A stretch of 64,000 nucleotides of DNA. It comes from Maledivibacter halophilus (lineage in GTDB: Bacteria; Bacillota; Clostridia; Peptostreptococcales; Caminicellaceae). The notes under the pieces are model-generated. The model was not told the origin of the DNA. It did no database searches and worked only from the letters and a program-made list of their open reading frames with translations. The stretch covers positions 247,400-311,399 of the forward strand of contig NZ_FUZT01000003.1 of the NCBI RefSeq assembly GCF_900167445.1, written 5' to 3'. Shown here piece after piece: positions 18,911 to 29,730 of the stretch (its first letter is position 1; the number at the start of each line of letters is the position of its first letter). Both the position numbers and the translations under genes were made by a program.

Positions 18911-21580
18911 TTAGTATTCCTTCTGATTATCTTCATGGAAGAAATTCATTATATAGCAAATTTCATCGTCTACTATTTCTATTTTATATTTCTCTTCTAT
19001 AGAGTTTATACAGTTTCTTATCATATAGTATAAGCCTTGATTTTCTTTTATATATTTTTCTTTATCTATATATTGATCCACTGTGCTATCTGTCTTTAAT
19101 CTATCTATCATACAGCTTATATGAAGGGCAGCCCCTACTAAAATACCCTTATCCAGCCTTGTATTAAGCTGCCGCTCTATATTTGAAATAAATCTTTTTA
19201 CATCAGGAAAAACCTCAGTTTCATCTACATTTTTCAAGTGATACTTTAAAGTTCTTCCCATCTTATAATATGTTCTGTTAATTTCAACTAGATTCTGAAT
19301 CTTATTTATGGCTGTAAGATTTAATACTTCTACCAGAGTATATTGTGGTATATTAGTATTTATGCTAAAGGAGCTTATTACGCAAACTATCTCCTTCTCT
19401 TCCTGTAGCCTGTCAAGTCTTGGTCCTATACTATCCTTATCTATTAAATTCATAGGTATTATTTCCAATATGTCGTCTTTAATATCCAGATGCCTACATA
19501 AATGGTTTTTCATAGCCAAGGCACTTCCTTCTCCCGTTAAGCATACAGTAACAATGGCAAGCTTCAATTTATCCTTATTATCAATTTCTATTTCTGTATT
19601 ATTGACATAGCTAACAAGATCCGTCACATCCCTATATATTTCATCAAGTGAATACCCTAGCATAGCCTTTCTAGTAGCTTCTATAACATGTGGAGTACTT
19701 ACAAAGGTTACTGTCTTTATGGGAGTTTCAAACTCCTTTTCTATGACTTCCCCAAAGGTAGTAAGGGAACCCATATCCACTAAAAAAATGAAACCCGATT
19801 CTCTATTATAATCCTTTATATATTGTCTTACCTTATTAAGTACATCCTGGGGCTTTACATCCAATGGCGCATTTATTCCCACAGCATAGTTTACCCCTAA
19901 TAGATTATTTGTTACATCAACCATAGAAGTGGCTCCTGTACTTCCATGGGTTATAACTATTACCCCAACTGTTTCTTGCTCTTTTTTTCTTTCACTTTCA
20001 TCTAACACAAAAAACATTGTTAAAAATCCGGCTTCATCTATTGGCAGCTTCACATCTAATCTTTCTTCTATAAGCCTTATACAATCAAAGGCTAATAAGA
20101 ACTCCTTTTTATATTTTGTTCTTATTTTATTAAGCTGAGGATTTATTATATTTTTCCCTCTCTTTATCCGATCAACGGATGTACTAATATGTAATACCAT
20201 TCCTAAAAATACCCTTTCACTTAAGGTTTTTTTAAGCCTCTCTTCACTATATCTTACTATTTCCTCCACTAGTTCTATAATATATGGTTCTACTATACTA
20301 GTTAAATTTGTCTTTTTTATTCCTCTATCTGCGCCATGAATACATCTAGTATAATACTGTTGTATATCCTTTTCCATAATCCTTTCTATTTCATCTTCTT
20401 CAATTCCTTTAATCCTTAATTCATTTATTCGATTTTCTATCAGCTCATATATATTGTCGTTCTTTTTTTGTTTGTCTGATATAAGACTACCCTGCTTATG
20501 GTCAAATATACAGTATTTGTGGTTTATTCCTATAAGCTCATTCCATATATGTCTGTGCTCCTTCTCATTGTACAGTCCCTTTTTAATATAACTAGGTAAA
20601 TCCGGGCTATGAATAGATATTTTATCCTCCCGTCTTGATACATATTCTGTATAAGCCTTTGCACAGGCAAGCTTTACATCGGTTTTCAATTGACCTATAT
20701 TGTTGGGACAATTATAAGTCAAAAACGCCCTCAATGAGTTGGCAGAAACCTTTATTGGCTTATTTAATCTTGAGGATTCCTCCCTAAAAAACTTACTTAT
20801 AAGATTAAACCTTTCCCTCATTCCTCTTTCCTTTAATGGAGGCAGTTTTATTATCATAGGTATCCTTCTTGTAAAGGTCTTTAATAAACTGGATTCTGGA
20901 TTTTCCGTTGTGGCTGAAATTATAAAAACATCGGCAGTCCTCTCTTCATTTGTCTCCCCAAGTCTTCTATAAACACCCTTATCCATAAATGTAAAAAACA
21001 TTTCCTGACCTTCTGCCGGAAGCCTGTGAACTTCATCAAGAAAAAGCATCCCACCGTTAGCCCTTTCTATAAGTCCTATCTGATCACTATCAGCACCTGT
21101 ATATGCTCCTTTTTTTACTCCAAAGAGCTGACTAATAAGAAGCTGGGGGTTAGAGCAATAATCAGCACAGTTAAAGGTTATAAAGGGAGCCTCTTCTGTG
21201 AGCATATCCATTTCTATTGCATATCTGTGCATTAATCCTGCAAACATGGTTTTACCTACACCAGTTTCGCCTAAAATAAGGGTATGCATACCCCTTGGCG
21301 GATACAATATTGCAGCCTCTGCCTGTTCTACAGACATAACTAAACTGTCGCATTCCTTTACAAGCTCATCAAATATTGTCTGTTTTTCCTCCTCAGCTAT
21401 ATAATAGAGTACCGGTCTTCCCTCACCCTTACATATTTTTCCCTTTTTCCAAAGCTTATTTAAATCATTACTTACATTTGCACGGCTTAATCCCAGCCTT
21501 TGAGCCAACTCCTTAGTTGTTATTCCATCATCTACTGCCATTTCCTTTAATTTGTTATAAATTACATCTATTCTCTTCAT
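18911..21580 (-). CDS. LevR-type sigma-54-dependent PTS activator
   Basis: 889 residues from ATG 21580 (AGGAG 8 bases upstream). Order: N-terminal HTH (about 1-60, GITTKELAQRLGLSRANVSNDL); AAA+ domain with Walker A GETGVGKT (about 105-112), KGAYTGA in place of GAFTGA for sigma-54 contact, and Walker B MLFLDEVHR. PRD domains and an EIIA-mannose-like domain (VGVIVITHGSTGATSMVDV, phosphorylatable histidine) with a IIB-like part follow, and a second PRD sits at the C-terminus. Phosphorylation by PTS proteins tunes such activators. The chb operon with its sigma-54 promoter is adjacent and the obvious target. Confidence 0.93.
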   Translation of the reverse strand: MKRIDVIYNKLKEMAVDDGITTKELAQRLGLSRANVSNDLNKLWKKGKICKGEGRPVLYYIAEEEKQTIFDELVKECDSLVMSVEQAEAAILYPPRGMHTLILGETGVGKTMFAGLMHRYAIEMDMLTEEAPFITFNCADYCSNPQLLISQLFGVKKGAYTGADSDQIGLIERANGGMLFLDEVHRLPAEGQEMFFTFMDKGVYRRLGETNEERTADVFIISATTENPESSLLKTFTRRIPMIIKLPPLKERGMRERFNLISKFFREESSRLNKPIKVSANSLRAFLTYNCPNNIGQLKTDVKLACAKAYTEYVSRREDKISIHSPDLPSYIKKGLYNEKEHRHIWNELIGINHKYCIFDHKQGSLISDKQKKNDNIYELIENRINELRIKGIEEDEIERIMEKDIQQYYTRCIHGADRGIKKTNLTSIVEPYIIELVEEIVRYSEERLKKTLSERVFLGMVLHISTSVDRIKRGKNIINPQLNKIRTKYKKEFLLAFDCIRLIEERLDVKLPIDEAGFLTMFFVLDESERKKEQETVGVIVITHGSTGATSMVDVTNNLLGVNYAVGINAPLDVKPQDVLNKVRQYIKDYNRESGFIFLVDMGSLTTFGEVIEKEFETPIKTVTFVSTPHVIEATRKAMLGYSLDEIYRDVTDLVSYVNNTEIEIDNKDKLKLAIVTVCLTGEGSALAMKNHLCRHLDIKDDILEIIPMNLIDKDSIGPRLDRLQEEKEIVCVISSFSINTNIPQYTLVEVLNLTAINKIQNLVEINRTYYKMGRTLKYHLKNVDETEVFPDVKRFISNIERQLNTRLDKGILVGAALHISCMIDRLKTDSTVDQYIDKEKYIKENQGLYYMIRNCINSIEEKYKIEIVDDEICYIMNFFHEDNQKEY

Positions 21581-21677
21581 AAAAACACTCCTCACACAAA
21601 GGTGGGCTCATAAATCCCTATACTACTTTTTTCGACATTTTTATTACTATGTTTTATTTTAACATAATATATAAAAA

Positions 21678-21708
21678 AGTGACACAAAGGACTATTTCTT
21701 TGTATCAC
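21678..21708 (-). terminator. Terminator overlapping the PRD regulator stop codon
   Basis: GTGATACAAAG / CTTTGTGTCAC stem followed by six T on the minus strand. The TGA stop at 21705-21707 lies in the stem. Confidence 0.85.
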
Positions 21709-23636
21709 CCATTAATATATATAAGTTCTGCTATATGACTCATAAATTCCTCATAATTATTTGAGGCCACTAACAAATCCACATTTTCCTTTTTACACAA
21801 AACATCTATCAAGCTTTCATATAGCTCCATAAAATCCCTTCGGTCCTTTTTATTTACTGCAATAAGTAAAACCATATTTATATAATTATTACCCCATTTA
21901 ATTTTATCATCATTTACAAGGACAGCTATAACGGTTTTTTTAGAATCTGTTTCTATAGAATGGGGTATGGCAAAATTATTTCCTAAAAAAGTAGTAGAAG
22001 AAAGCTTTTCCCTTTTAATAACTAAATCCACAAAATTATCATTTACTAATTTCTTATTTAATAATTTCTCCCCTAGAAATCTTATTATTTCAAATTCATT
22101 ATCATAATATATATTTTTAAAAAACAAATCCCTGTCAAAACATTTATTAATGTATTTTTTTACTATGCTTATATTCTTTTCATTAATTATTTTTTCGATG
22201 CCAAAATCAATCTTCAAATAATCCTTATGGGTCAGTAAGGGATTAATCTTGATAAAGGTACTATTTAATTCCCTTTCTATATTAGTTGTAGAAATAATTA
22301 AATTTGCAGACAATTTATTTAATGTATTATCTACCAAGGTTAAAACATCGGTTATCTCTATAGAATCACTATACCTTTCCTTTAGTTTTCTAATAATTCT
22401 TAGATGTATATCATGATATTTGGGGCAAATAAGTACTGTTTTTATTTTACTATTTAATATTTTATTTCTTTCAAGGGCCGCACCTATGTGAATGGCTATA
22501 TAGCCCATCTCATCCTCGGGTATTTTAAGGCCAGTATTTATATAAATTTCATTCGATATAAATACTGCAACCTCATAAATAAAGGGATAGGTGATCTTAA
22601 TATTTTTATTCATGGGATTTTTCGTATAGGTATTATTTTTTATTCTAAAGAGCATATTTTTAGTGTGAATAATAAATTTAATATAAAATTCTTCATTGTT
22701 TAGATCCAGGAAATAATAATTATTAACCTTCAATAAAATATTATCAACCAGCTTAATGTAGCTTGGTTCTATGAAATCCTTTAAGTTAAACTTATTAATA
22801 GTAGAATAATTAAGTGTTGCCTTTCCCATTATGAGAAAGGTTAAGTAATATATTTCTTTTTGAGGAAATTTCACATTAAAGGTTTTTTCAAGTCTTTCTA
22901 TTATTTCCTTACAAATTTCGTATTCCCTGTATTTTTTTATATTTAAGTAATTATTCTCATCACTGTTTAAAATATAATTATTTTTTATTCGAGTTAATAT
23001 TATAGCCACATGGATAACCATACTCGTAATAGAATAATCGTTTGCGTATAAATTGTAAGAATTAAAGGTATCAATAAATATTTCCTTTATTAAATTCAAG
23101 TCAAAATCTTCAAATATATTTTCATAATTATCCAGATTTAAGAAATTTCCATCGGTTTCAACATACAATAAATTCCTTATTAATTGTCTTTTGTTTTTCT
23201 CATCTCCCTTTATACAAATTGTATTAAATTTCTTATCTATTTTTAAATTATAATTCTTCACTATATCCTTTATTTGTTTTAAATCCTTTTCTAGTGTTGA
23301 TAAGCTCACAAAAATTTCCTCAGATATATCATACAAATCAATGGGCTTTAAAGTAGTCAATAGTTTATTAAGTATATAATTAACCCTCTCCTTTGGCGAT
23401 ATGGGCATATAATTATCGTCAAGATATTCTTTACAATTAAAATTATCTATAATCTTATATCCTTCTGATGAAGATAATATGATTTGTAAATTTTTAAATT
23501 CATTTATTTTTTTAATATCATTTCTAATTGTTCTAGTAGTTACATTAAATTCCTGAGCTAAGACACTTCCTTTGACCCAGCTTGACTGCAATAGTAGAAA
23601 TTTCATTATTTCTTTTTGTCTTGTAATCAATAGCAT
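21705..23636 (-). CDS. PRD-domain transcriptional regulator with PTS IIA domain (LicR/MtlR type)
   Basis: 643 residues from ATG 23636, chosen for GGGAG 8 bases before and because the HTH begins at LLITRQKEIMKFLL. Order: two N-terminal helix-turn-helix parts, PRD1 and PRD2 (about 170-390, with H in VIHVAIILTRIK and AIHIGAALER), a IIB-like domain (KTVLICPKYHDIHLRI, where a serine or proline replaces the usual cysteine), and a C-terminal IIA-type domain with FAIPHSI carrying the phosphohistidine. Probably activates the divergent PTS/GH1 operon at 24515. The two XapX genes directly upstream may be cotranscribed. Confidence 0.87.
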   Translation of the reverse strand: MLLITRQKEIMKFLLLQSSWVKGSVLAQEFNVTTRTIRNDIKKINEFKNLQIILSSSEGYKIIDNFNCKEYLDDNYMPISPKERVNYILNKLLTTLKPIDLYDISEEIFVSLSTLEKDLKQIKDIVKNYNLKIDKKFNTICIKGDEKNKRQLIRNLLYVETDGNFLNLDNYENIFEDFDLNLIKEIFIDTFNSYNLYANDYSITSMVIHVAIILTRIKNNYILNSDENNYLNIKKYREYEICKEIIERLEKTFNVKFPQKEIYYLTFLIMGKATLNYSTINKFNLKDFIEPSYIKLVDNILLKVNNYYFLDLNNEEFYIKFIIHTKNMLFRIKNNTYTKNPMNKNIKITYPFIYEVAVFISNEIYINTGLKIPEDEMGYIAIHIGAALERNKILNSKIKTVLICPKYHDIHLRIIRKLKERYSDSIEITDVLTLVDNTLNKLSANLIISTTNIERELNSTFIKINPLLTHKDYLKIDFGIEKIINEKNISIVKKYINKCFDRDLFFKNIYYDNEFEIIRFLGEKLLNKKLVNDNFVDLVIKREKLSSTTFLGNNFAIPHSIETDSKKTVIAVLVNDDKIKWGNNYINMVLLIAVNKKDRRDFMELYESLIDVLCKKENVDLLVASNNYEEFMSHIAELIYING

Positions 23637-23667
23637 ACTGACAACTCCCATTGAAAATGTATTCTTA

Positions 23668-23832
23668 TCAAACAAAAAATTCTATTAATTTTCCTCCTAT
23701 TAAAACTCCCAGTATACCTATAACCCCTGCTAATACCGGTGGCGCCGGAAGAGGAAGCCTTGCCTTTTTAAATAATATTCCTAAAACAATCCCTGCAATG
23801 GCGGGCTTTATAATTTCTAATAATATATTCAT
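23668..23832 (-). CDS. XapX-domain (DUF1427) small membrane protein
   Basis: 54 residues: MNILLEIIKPAIAGIVLGIL then LPLPAPPVLAGVIGILGVLIGG. Two hydrophobic segments flank the P-x-P-A-P-P motif that defines the XapX family. Function is unknown. The start overlaps the stop of the next gene upstream by ATGA, so translation is likely coupled. It ends 32 bases before the PRD regulator start. Confidence 0.8.
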   Translation of the reverse strand: MNILLEIIKPAIAGIVLGILFKKARLPLPAPPVLAGVIGILGVLIGGKLIEFFV

Positions 23833-24035
23833 ACCTGTTCACTTCCTTGTATCCTTCTATTTTCAAGGGCTGCTACAATACTTCCTCCAAGCCACACCCC
23901 AAATATCCCCATAAAACCGGATATATTTGTGGGAGCAGGAGATGGAAATTTCAATATCTTAAATACCATTCCTACGACTATTCCTGCCATAAGGGACAAA
24001 ATTATCTCCCGAAAGCTTTTTGTACTAAATTTCAT
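23829..24035 (-). CDS. XapX-domain (DUF1427) small membrane protein, second copy
   Basis: 68 residues with the pattern AGIVVGMVFKILKFPSPAPT then GFMGIFGVWLGGSIV, the same two-helix family as its downstream neighbour. GAGGAG lies 11 bases before the ATG at 24035. The two unequal tandem copies suggest a hetero-oligomer, by analogy with other paired small membrane proteins. No function is known. Confidence 0.8.
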   Translation of the reverse strand: MKFSTKSFREIILSLMAGIVVGMVFKILKFPSPAPTNISGFMGIFGVWLGGSIVAALENRRIQGSEQV

Positions 24036-24514
24036 TTTATAGTTATCTCCTCTCTTATAGATTTCCTATAGTAAAACTTAATTTAACTCCTTGTGCTAGT
24101 TTCTATATCAAAATATCCGATGTTTCTAGGGAGTTTTGATGTGTATAAATTAACTGTTTTACTGGAATATCTATATACACTATCAAGAACACAGATTAAT
24201 ATATCTATTTGTACACTTGAGCAAATTGCATAATTACCTTATCGAAAAGCTAACTACTATATATTGCTTTAAAATCTTAGAAGCTATACTGCATATATTA
24301 TGCAATTTTGCCAAATTAGAGTTATGCAATTTCCTCACTTAATATTATATAAAAAAAAGCTTCATTACATAAAGCATTTATTTTCCTACCCCCTAGGAAA
24401 ACAATTATTTGTTTTAAAAAACCCTATTTTATAAAATACAGTTGTACAGATTTTTACTTGGAAATTTTAATCAAAAATTTATAGGTTCCATTCTTTATGA
24501 AGGGAGGAAAACAA
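24036..24514. promoter_or_regulatory. Divergent intergenic region with AATTGCATAA-type repeats
   Basis: 479 bases with no gene. AAATTGCATAA near 24223 is inverted relative to TTATGCAATTT near 24299 and 24325, which are direct repeats of each other. These may be operators for the PRD regulator. No sigma-54 consensus was found on either strand. Confidence 0.45.
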
Positions 24515-24829
24515 ATGGACAAAGCTTATGTTCAAGAAATAGCATTAAAAATGATAGGACATGCAGGAGATGCCTTCAGCTATTATTTCCAGGCACTAGA
24601 TGAAGCTAAAAAACATAATTATGATAAATCAAATAAGCTCATAGAAGAGGGAAATTCTTCTTTAAATAAGGCCCATAATTTGCAAACTGAAATGCTAAGT
24701 AAGGAAGCCGGTGGAGAAGACAGTGCCTATAGCATTATAATGGTCCATGCCCAGGACCACCTTATGAACTCTATTTTAGTAAAAAAATTAATTGTAGAAC
24801 TAATTGAAATGAGAAAATTGCATAATTAA
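24515..24829 (+). CDS. PTS lactose/cellobiose-family IIA component
   Basis: 104 residues from ATG 24515, 7 bases after GGGAGG. The phosphohistidine is in MVHAQDHLMNS, near-identical to the IIA at 15878. First gene of the operon IIA - GH1 - IIC - IIB. Confidence 0.92.
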   Translation: MDKAYVQEIALKMIGHAGDAFSYYFQALDEAKKHNYDKSNKLIEEGNSSLNKAHNLQTEMLSKEAGGEDSAYSIIMVHAQDHLMNSILVKKLIVELIEMRKLHN

Positions 24830-26287
<1,458 letters not shown>

Positions 26288-26298
26288 GGGGGAGAAAA

Positions 26299-27630
26299 AT
26301 GAGTAATAAAGGTTTCTTTAATAATATTAATAATATAGCTGAGAAAAAAATATTGCCCTTTGCCAACAAAATAAGCAGACAAAGACATTTGCTTTCTATT
26401 AGAGATTCTTTTTTAACGGTTTTACCTATAACATTATTAGGGGGAATTGCTTCTATCTTGGCTTCTCCTCCTGTTAATCCAGACTCAATACAGGGGAGCA
26501 ATATATTCTTTAAATTTTTAATTGCATGGAGTAATTTTGCAAAAGCCCATTCAATGGCACTAAATTGGCTATTTGCATTGACTTTAGGATCCTTTGCTCT
26601 ATATGTATCTGTTGGTATAGCCTATTATTTATCAAAATCCTATAAAATGGAGCCCTTTATCCCCAGCATCACAGCCTTGGCTTCCTTTTTAATGGTTACA
26701 GCTGTTCCAATAGAATTATCCTTTGCAAGCAAATCCATATTGATTAATTTCTTCGATGGAAAGGGATTATTTACTGGAATGTTAGTTGCCATTACCTCCG
26801 TTGAAATATTTAGGTTTTTGAAAAACAAAAAAGTCGGATATATAAAAATGCCCGACAGTGTTCCACCAGCATTATCGGCTTCCTTTGAAACACTTTTACC
26901 GGTTATAATAACAATAAGCATTTATTTCTTCGTTTATTCAATATTTGATAATACCATGGGCCTTCCACTGCCTGAGGCAATGCTAAGTATAGTGGCACCG
27001 GCTATAAAGGCCGTTGATAATGTATTTGTTGTGTTTTTAATCAGTGCATTTACCCAATTTTTATGGTTCTTTGGCATCCATGATGCAGCAATCGGAACAG
27101 TAATTGGACCCATTAGAGATCATAATTTAGCCGTAAATGCATCGGCAGTAATGTCAGGATCACAGCCACCATATATTTTCACTACACCTTTTTGGGTATA
27201 TTTTATAGTTATTGGAGGTGCCGGTGCAACCTTTGGATTGGTTTTACTGCTCCTCAGAAGTAAATCTAAGCAATTAAAAACCGTTGGAAAATTAGGTATA
27301 TTACCTGCATTATTCGGTATAAATGAACCAGTAATCTTTGGTACACCCTTGGTTTTAAACCCTATGTTTTTTATTCCATTTGTTTTTGCTCAATCTATAA
27401 ATGCTGTTATTGCCTATTTATTCATGTGTTTTGGAATAATAGGAAAAACCTATATAATGGGGGGCTGGAATTTATTTTCACCCATTGGGGCATTTATATC
27501 TACAATGGATTGGAAGGCGTTTGTATTAGTAGTTTGCTTAATAGTTTTAGATATACTTATTTACCTACCGTTCTTTAAAGCCTATGAAAAGAAATTAGTA
27601 AAAATGGAAAATGAAGGTCAAAAATCTTAG
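26299..27630 (+). CDS. PTS lactose/cellobiose-family IIC permease
   Basis: 443 residues, about ten membrane segments. The family start IAEKKILPFANKISRQRHLLSIRDSFL and the motif GINEPVIFGTPLV are present. Paralog of the chbC product at 16993. Eleven bases after the GH1 stop with GGGGGAG as ribosome site. Works with IIA at 24515 and IIB at 27648. Confidence 0.92.
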   Translation: MSNKGFFNNINNIAEKKILPFANKISRQRHLLSIRDSFLTVLPITLLGGIASILASPPVNPDSIQGSNIFFKFLIAWSNFAKAHSMALNWLFALTLGSFALYVSVGIAYYLSKSYKMEPFIPSITALASFLMVTAVPIELSFASKSILINFFDGKGLFTGMLVAITSVEIFRFLKNKKVGYIKMPDSVPPALSASFETLLPVIITISIYFFVYSIFDNTMGLPLPEAMLSIVAPAIKAVDNVFVVFLISAFTQFLWFFGIHDAAIGTVIGPIRDHNLAVNASAVMSGSQPPYIFTTPFWVYFIVIGGAGATFGLVLLLLRSKSKQLKTVGKLGILPALFGINEPVIFGTPLVLNPMFFIPFVFAQSINAVIAYLFMCFGIIGKTYIMGGWNLFSPIGAFISTMDWKAFVLVVCLIVLDILIYLPFFKAYEKKLVKMENEGQKS

Positions 27631-27647
27631 AGAAGGGAATGATTATA

Positions 27648-27947
27648 ATGAAGGCTGTTTTAGTATGCTTTGCTGGAATGTCCACTAGTATTATGATGAA
27701 TAAAATGAAAAAAGCAGCTGCTAAGAAGGATGTAGATTTAGATATAAAAGCCATACCCTTAAGTGAGCTTGAAGAAAATCTTGAAGGAGTTGAAGTAGTC
27801 CTACTTGGCCCTCAAATTAGATATGCCTATCCCGAGGTTGAAAAGTTAACTGAAGGTAAGATACCAGCTGTAGTTATTAGCTCAGTAGATTATGGAATGA
27901 TGAATGGTGAAAAGGTGCTAAACGAAGCAATAAAAGCCATAGAATAG
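27648..27947 (+). CDS. PTS lactose/cellobiose-family IIB component
   Basis: 99 residues from ATG 27648 (GAAGGGA 9 bases before; the ATG at 27639 is too close to it). The phosphocysteine lies in VLVCFAGMSTSIMM, with F where most relatives have S. Last gene of the operon, followed by a strong terminator. Confidence 0.9.
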   Translation: MKAVLVCFAGMSTSIMMNKMKKAAAKKDVDLDIKAIPLSELEENLEGVEVVLLGPQIRYAYPEVEKLTEGKIPAVVISSVDYGMMNGEKVLNEAIKAIE

Positions 27948-27964
27948 CTGAAAACCAATAAATA

Positions 27965-28011
27965 AAAACCAAGGAACTAGCTTTTTTTATAAAAGCAGTG
28001 ACCTTGGTTTT
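27965..28011 (+). terminator. Terminator of second PTS operon
   Basis: AAAACCAAGG pairs with CCTTGGTTTT across a 27-base AT-rich centre. Confidence 0.75.
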
Positions 28012-28386
28012 GTATATTCTACTTCATTCCCAAGAAATATTTACGACATGAAATTCCGATGAGCTTAATTTGGCATCATATCCTTTGTCAATTTTACTTC
28101 CCCCTCGTTGTGCTATTTTCTACCTTTCAAAATGACTTTTATTACTCTATGAATATGTTCCTTCAAACTCCTAAAATATAAAAGCATAAATTATGAAATT
28201 GCCTATACCATTAGCGAAGCCAACGGAAAAAAATCATCATTCTTCTTGCAGGAAGTAGAGAAAATTTTTATAAGCAATTAAAGCGATATATGAAATAGCC
28301 CTCCTTAAGGGCTATTTCATAATTGTTTAAGAAATCATAGATTTTATGAAATCCTTGAAAGCATGGGATATTTTGACACATCTAAA
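28012..28386. other. Gene-free stretch with a perfect 12-bp inverted repeat
   Basis: No credible gene. ATGAAATAGCCC and GGGCTATTTCAT (28290-28320) form a perfect hairpin, probably a terminator for the minus-strand gene that ends at 28387. A degenerate copy of the 101-bp repeat unit seen at 29241 lies at about 28359-28391. Confidence 0.5.
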
Positions 28387-28950
28387 CTAAGAACCTAATA
28401 TACTATCAATAAAGTCATTAAAGCTTTCTATTTTCTCTCCTCTATCCTCTAATTCCTTAAAATAATTTGCCTGCATTATTACAGCCTTCTTTATATACTT
28501 ACTATTTTCCGTTACCCTATTTCTAAAAATATTGAATATTATATCCAGCTCTTCTTCTCCCTTTATATACAGCTTATCCTGGAAGGGATATATTATTAGG
28601 GGAAGTATTATTGGAAGCTCATCAGTCTTACTTTCTATGATTCTCTTCTTCCAGTCCTTTATCATATGTCTTATCAATTTAAGAAATATATCTTCCTCTA
28701 TATATCTTTCCCTTTGAAACAAAAGATAAATATAGCCTTTCTTTTTATCTATATTTGTCCTATAAAGTCTATCAAAAAAATCCTCTTTAAGCTCTTCACA
28801 AATAAAACTATCTCCTTGAAGCATCAATGTATTTAAATCTATTTCCTTTGTAATAGTCTTAGGTAAATGTCTATTCAAAAAAAACTTCACTACCTTTGAA
28901 TTTGAAAATATTTCTTTTAAGGATTTATAGTTCTTATTTTCTATTTTCAC
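28387..28950 (-). CDS. Rpn/YhgA-like PD-(D/E)XK nuclease family protein, short and degenerate
   Basis: 187 residues. The pattern DFFDRLYRT...YIYLLFQRE...LPIILPLIIYP resembles the core of Rpn-type recombination-promoting nucleases (Transposase_31 group), usually about 300 residues. The usual active-site pattern L-E-H/x-Q-S is replaced by LLFQRE, so nuclease activity is doubtful. The N-terminus KNYKSLKEIFSNSKVVKFFLNRHLP is typical. It sits among repeats, suggesting a decaying mobile-type element. Family call is moderate. Confidence 0.6.
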   Translation of the reverse strand: MKIENKNYKSLKEIFSNSKVVKFFLNRHLPKTITKEIDLNTLMLQGDSFICEELKEDFFDRLYRTNIDKKKGYIYLLFQRERYIEEDIFLKLIRHMIKDWKKRIIESKTDELPIILPLIIYPFQDKLYIKGEEELDIIFNIFRNRVTENSKYIKKAVIMQANYFKELEDRGEKIESFNDFIDSILGS

Positions 28951-28990
28951 TCCATCACCTGCCTATCTCTATATGATACTACATATATAT

Positions 28991-29212
28991 CTAGCGAATT
29001 AGAAAACCACCCTCTACTTGTGCTTCTCTAAATATATCTCTAATTCTTTTATCATTAAAAATAACATACAAGGGCCTTACAAACTCTAAGGACTTTATGG
29101 AATATATATAATTAAATCCTTCCTTTTCCATAATATATTCCTTTACTCCTTTGTGTAACAGCATGATCTCCATGGGTGTCAATAGATACTGTTTTTGTGG
29201 CATTATCAACAT
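28991..29212 (-). CDS. Small ORF of unknown function
   Basis: 73 residues, not recognised. Hydrophobic and charged segments alternate, with no signal peptide. The frame overlaps another short open frame and lies beside the 101-bp repeats, so it may be a fragment. Low confidence that it is expressed. Confidence 0.25.
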   Translation of the reverse strand: MLIMPQKQYLLTPMEIMLLHKGVKEYIMEKEGFNYIYSIKSLEFVRPLYVIFNDKRIRDIFREAQVEGGFLIR

Positions 29213-29240
29213 TCATTATAGAGCCATCCTTTCCAGTATG

Positions 29241-29468
29241 AATTAAGTTTTGCTTAGAAAATCTATGTAGATATTTCAGCAAAATAGTTAATTTGTACAC
29301 ATCAAAAATCCACAAAAGCATTGGATATTTTGATATGTCCAAATTAAGTTTTGCTATGGAAAATCCGTGTAGATATTTCAGCAAAATAGTTAATTTGTAC
29401 ACATCAAAAATCCACAGAAGCATTGGATATTTTGATATGTCCAAATTAAGTTTTGCTATGGAAAATCT
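29241..29468. repeat. 101-102 bp direct repeats, two full units and a partial third
   Basis: Units begin with AATTAAGTTTTGCT at 29241, 29342 and 29444. The two full units are almost identical. A degenerate part of the unit recurs at about 28359-28391, on the other side of the Rpn-like gene. There are too few units, with no spacers, for a CRISPR array. Confidence 0.85.
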
Positions 29469-29503
29469 ACACTATTGTCTTAATATTAAAAATTTGGTAA
29501 AAT

Positions 29504-29600
29504 GTTATCATAAAGTTTGTGTGGGGCAAACTTTATGATAACCTGCTAAGTATTGGCTAATACTTAGATCTTAGCTGTTTCATATTATATGAAGCAGCTA
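29504..29600 (+). other. Three consecutive hairpins upstream of XRE gene 1
   Basis: GTTATCATAAAGTTTG and its perfect reverse complement (29504-29542), then CTAAGTATT/AATACTTAG (29546-29567), then TAGCTGTTTCAT/ATGAAGCAGCTA (29572-29600). The third recurs as the terminator after XRE gene 1. Confidence 0.8.
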
Positions 29601-29668
29601 GTCTGGTTTTGAAAATCGGAGATGCTATGTAAGGTATTTTATCACCGCCTTTTTATAAAATATTATAG

Positions 29669-29710
29669 CGCATTATGCGTCTTTAACTATATGATATAAC
29701 GCATATCGCG
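29669..29710 (+). promoter_or_regulatory. Two CGCAT-type operators before XRE gene 1
   Basis: CGCATTATGCG (29669-29679) and CGCATATCGCG (29700-29710), dyad centres 31 bases apart (about three turns), flank a TATGAT/TATAAC -10-like stretch. Likely bound by the downstream repressor. Confidence 0.65.
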
Positions 29711-29730
29711 CTAAGTCAAGGAGTTTTTAT

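Noticed and set aside
24036..24514. Sigma-54 promoter for the second PTS operon
   Set aside because: No TGGCAY-N5-TTGC match on either strand; the PRD regulator is not of the sigma-54 AAA type.
29112..29444. 110-codon minus-strand ORF containing a repeated peptide
   Set aside because: It is only a translation of the 101-bp DNA repeats and overlaps other frames; no ribosome site.
29241..29468. CRISPR-like array
   Set aside because: Units are about 101 bp, only two and a half copies, without unique spacers or cas genes.
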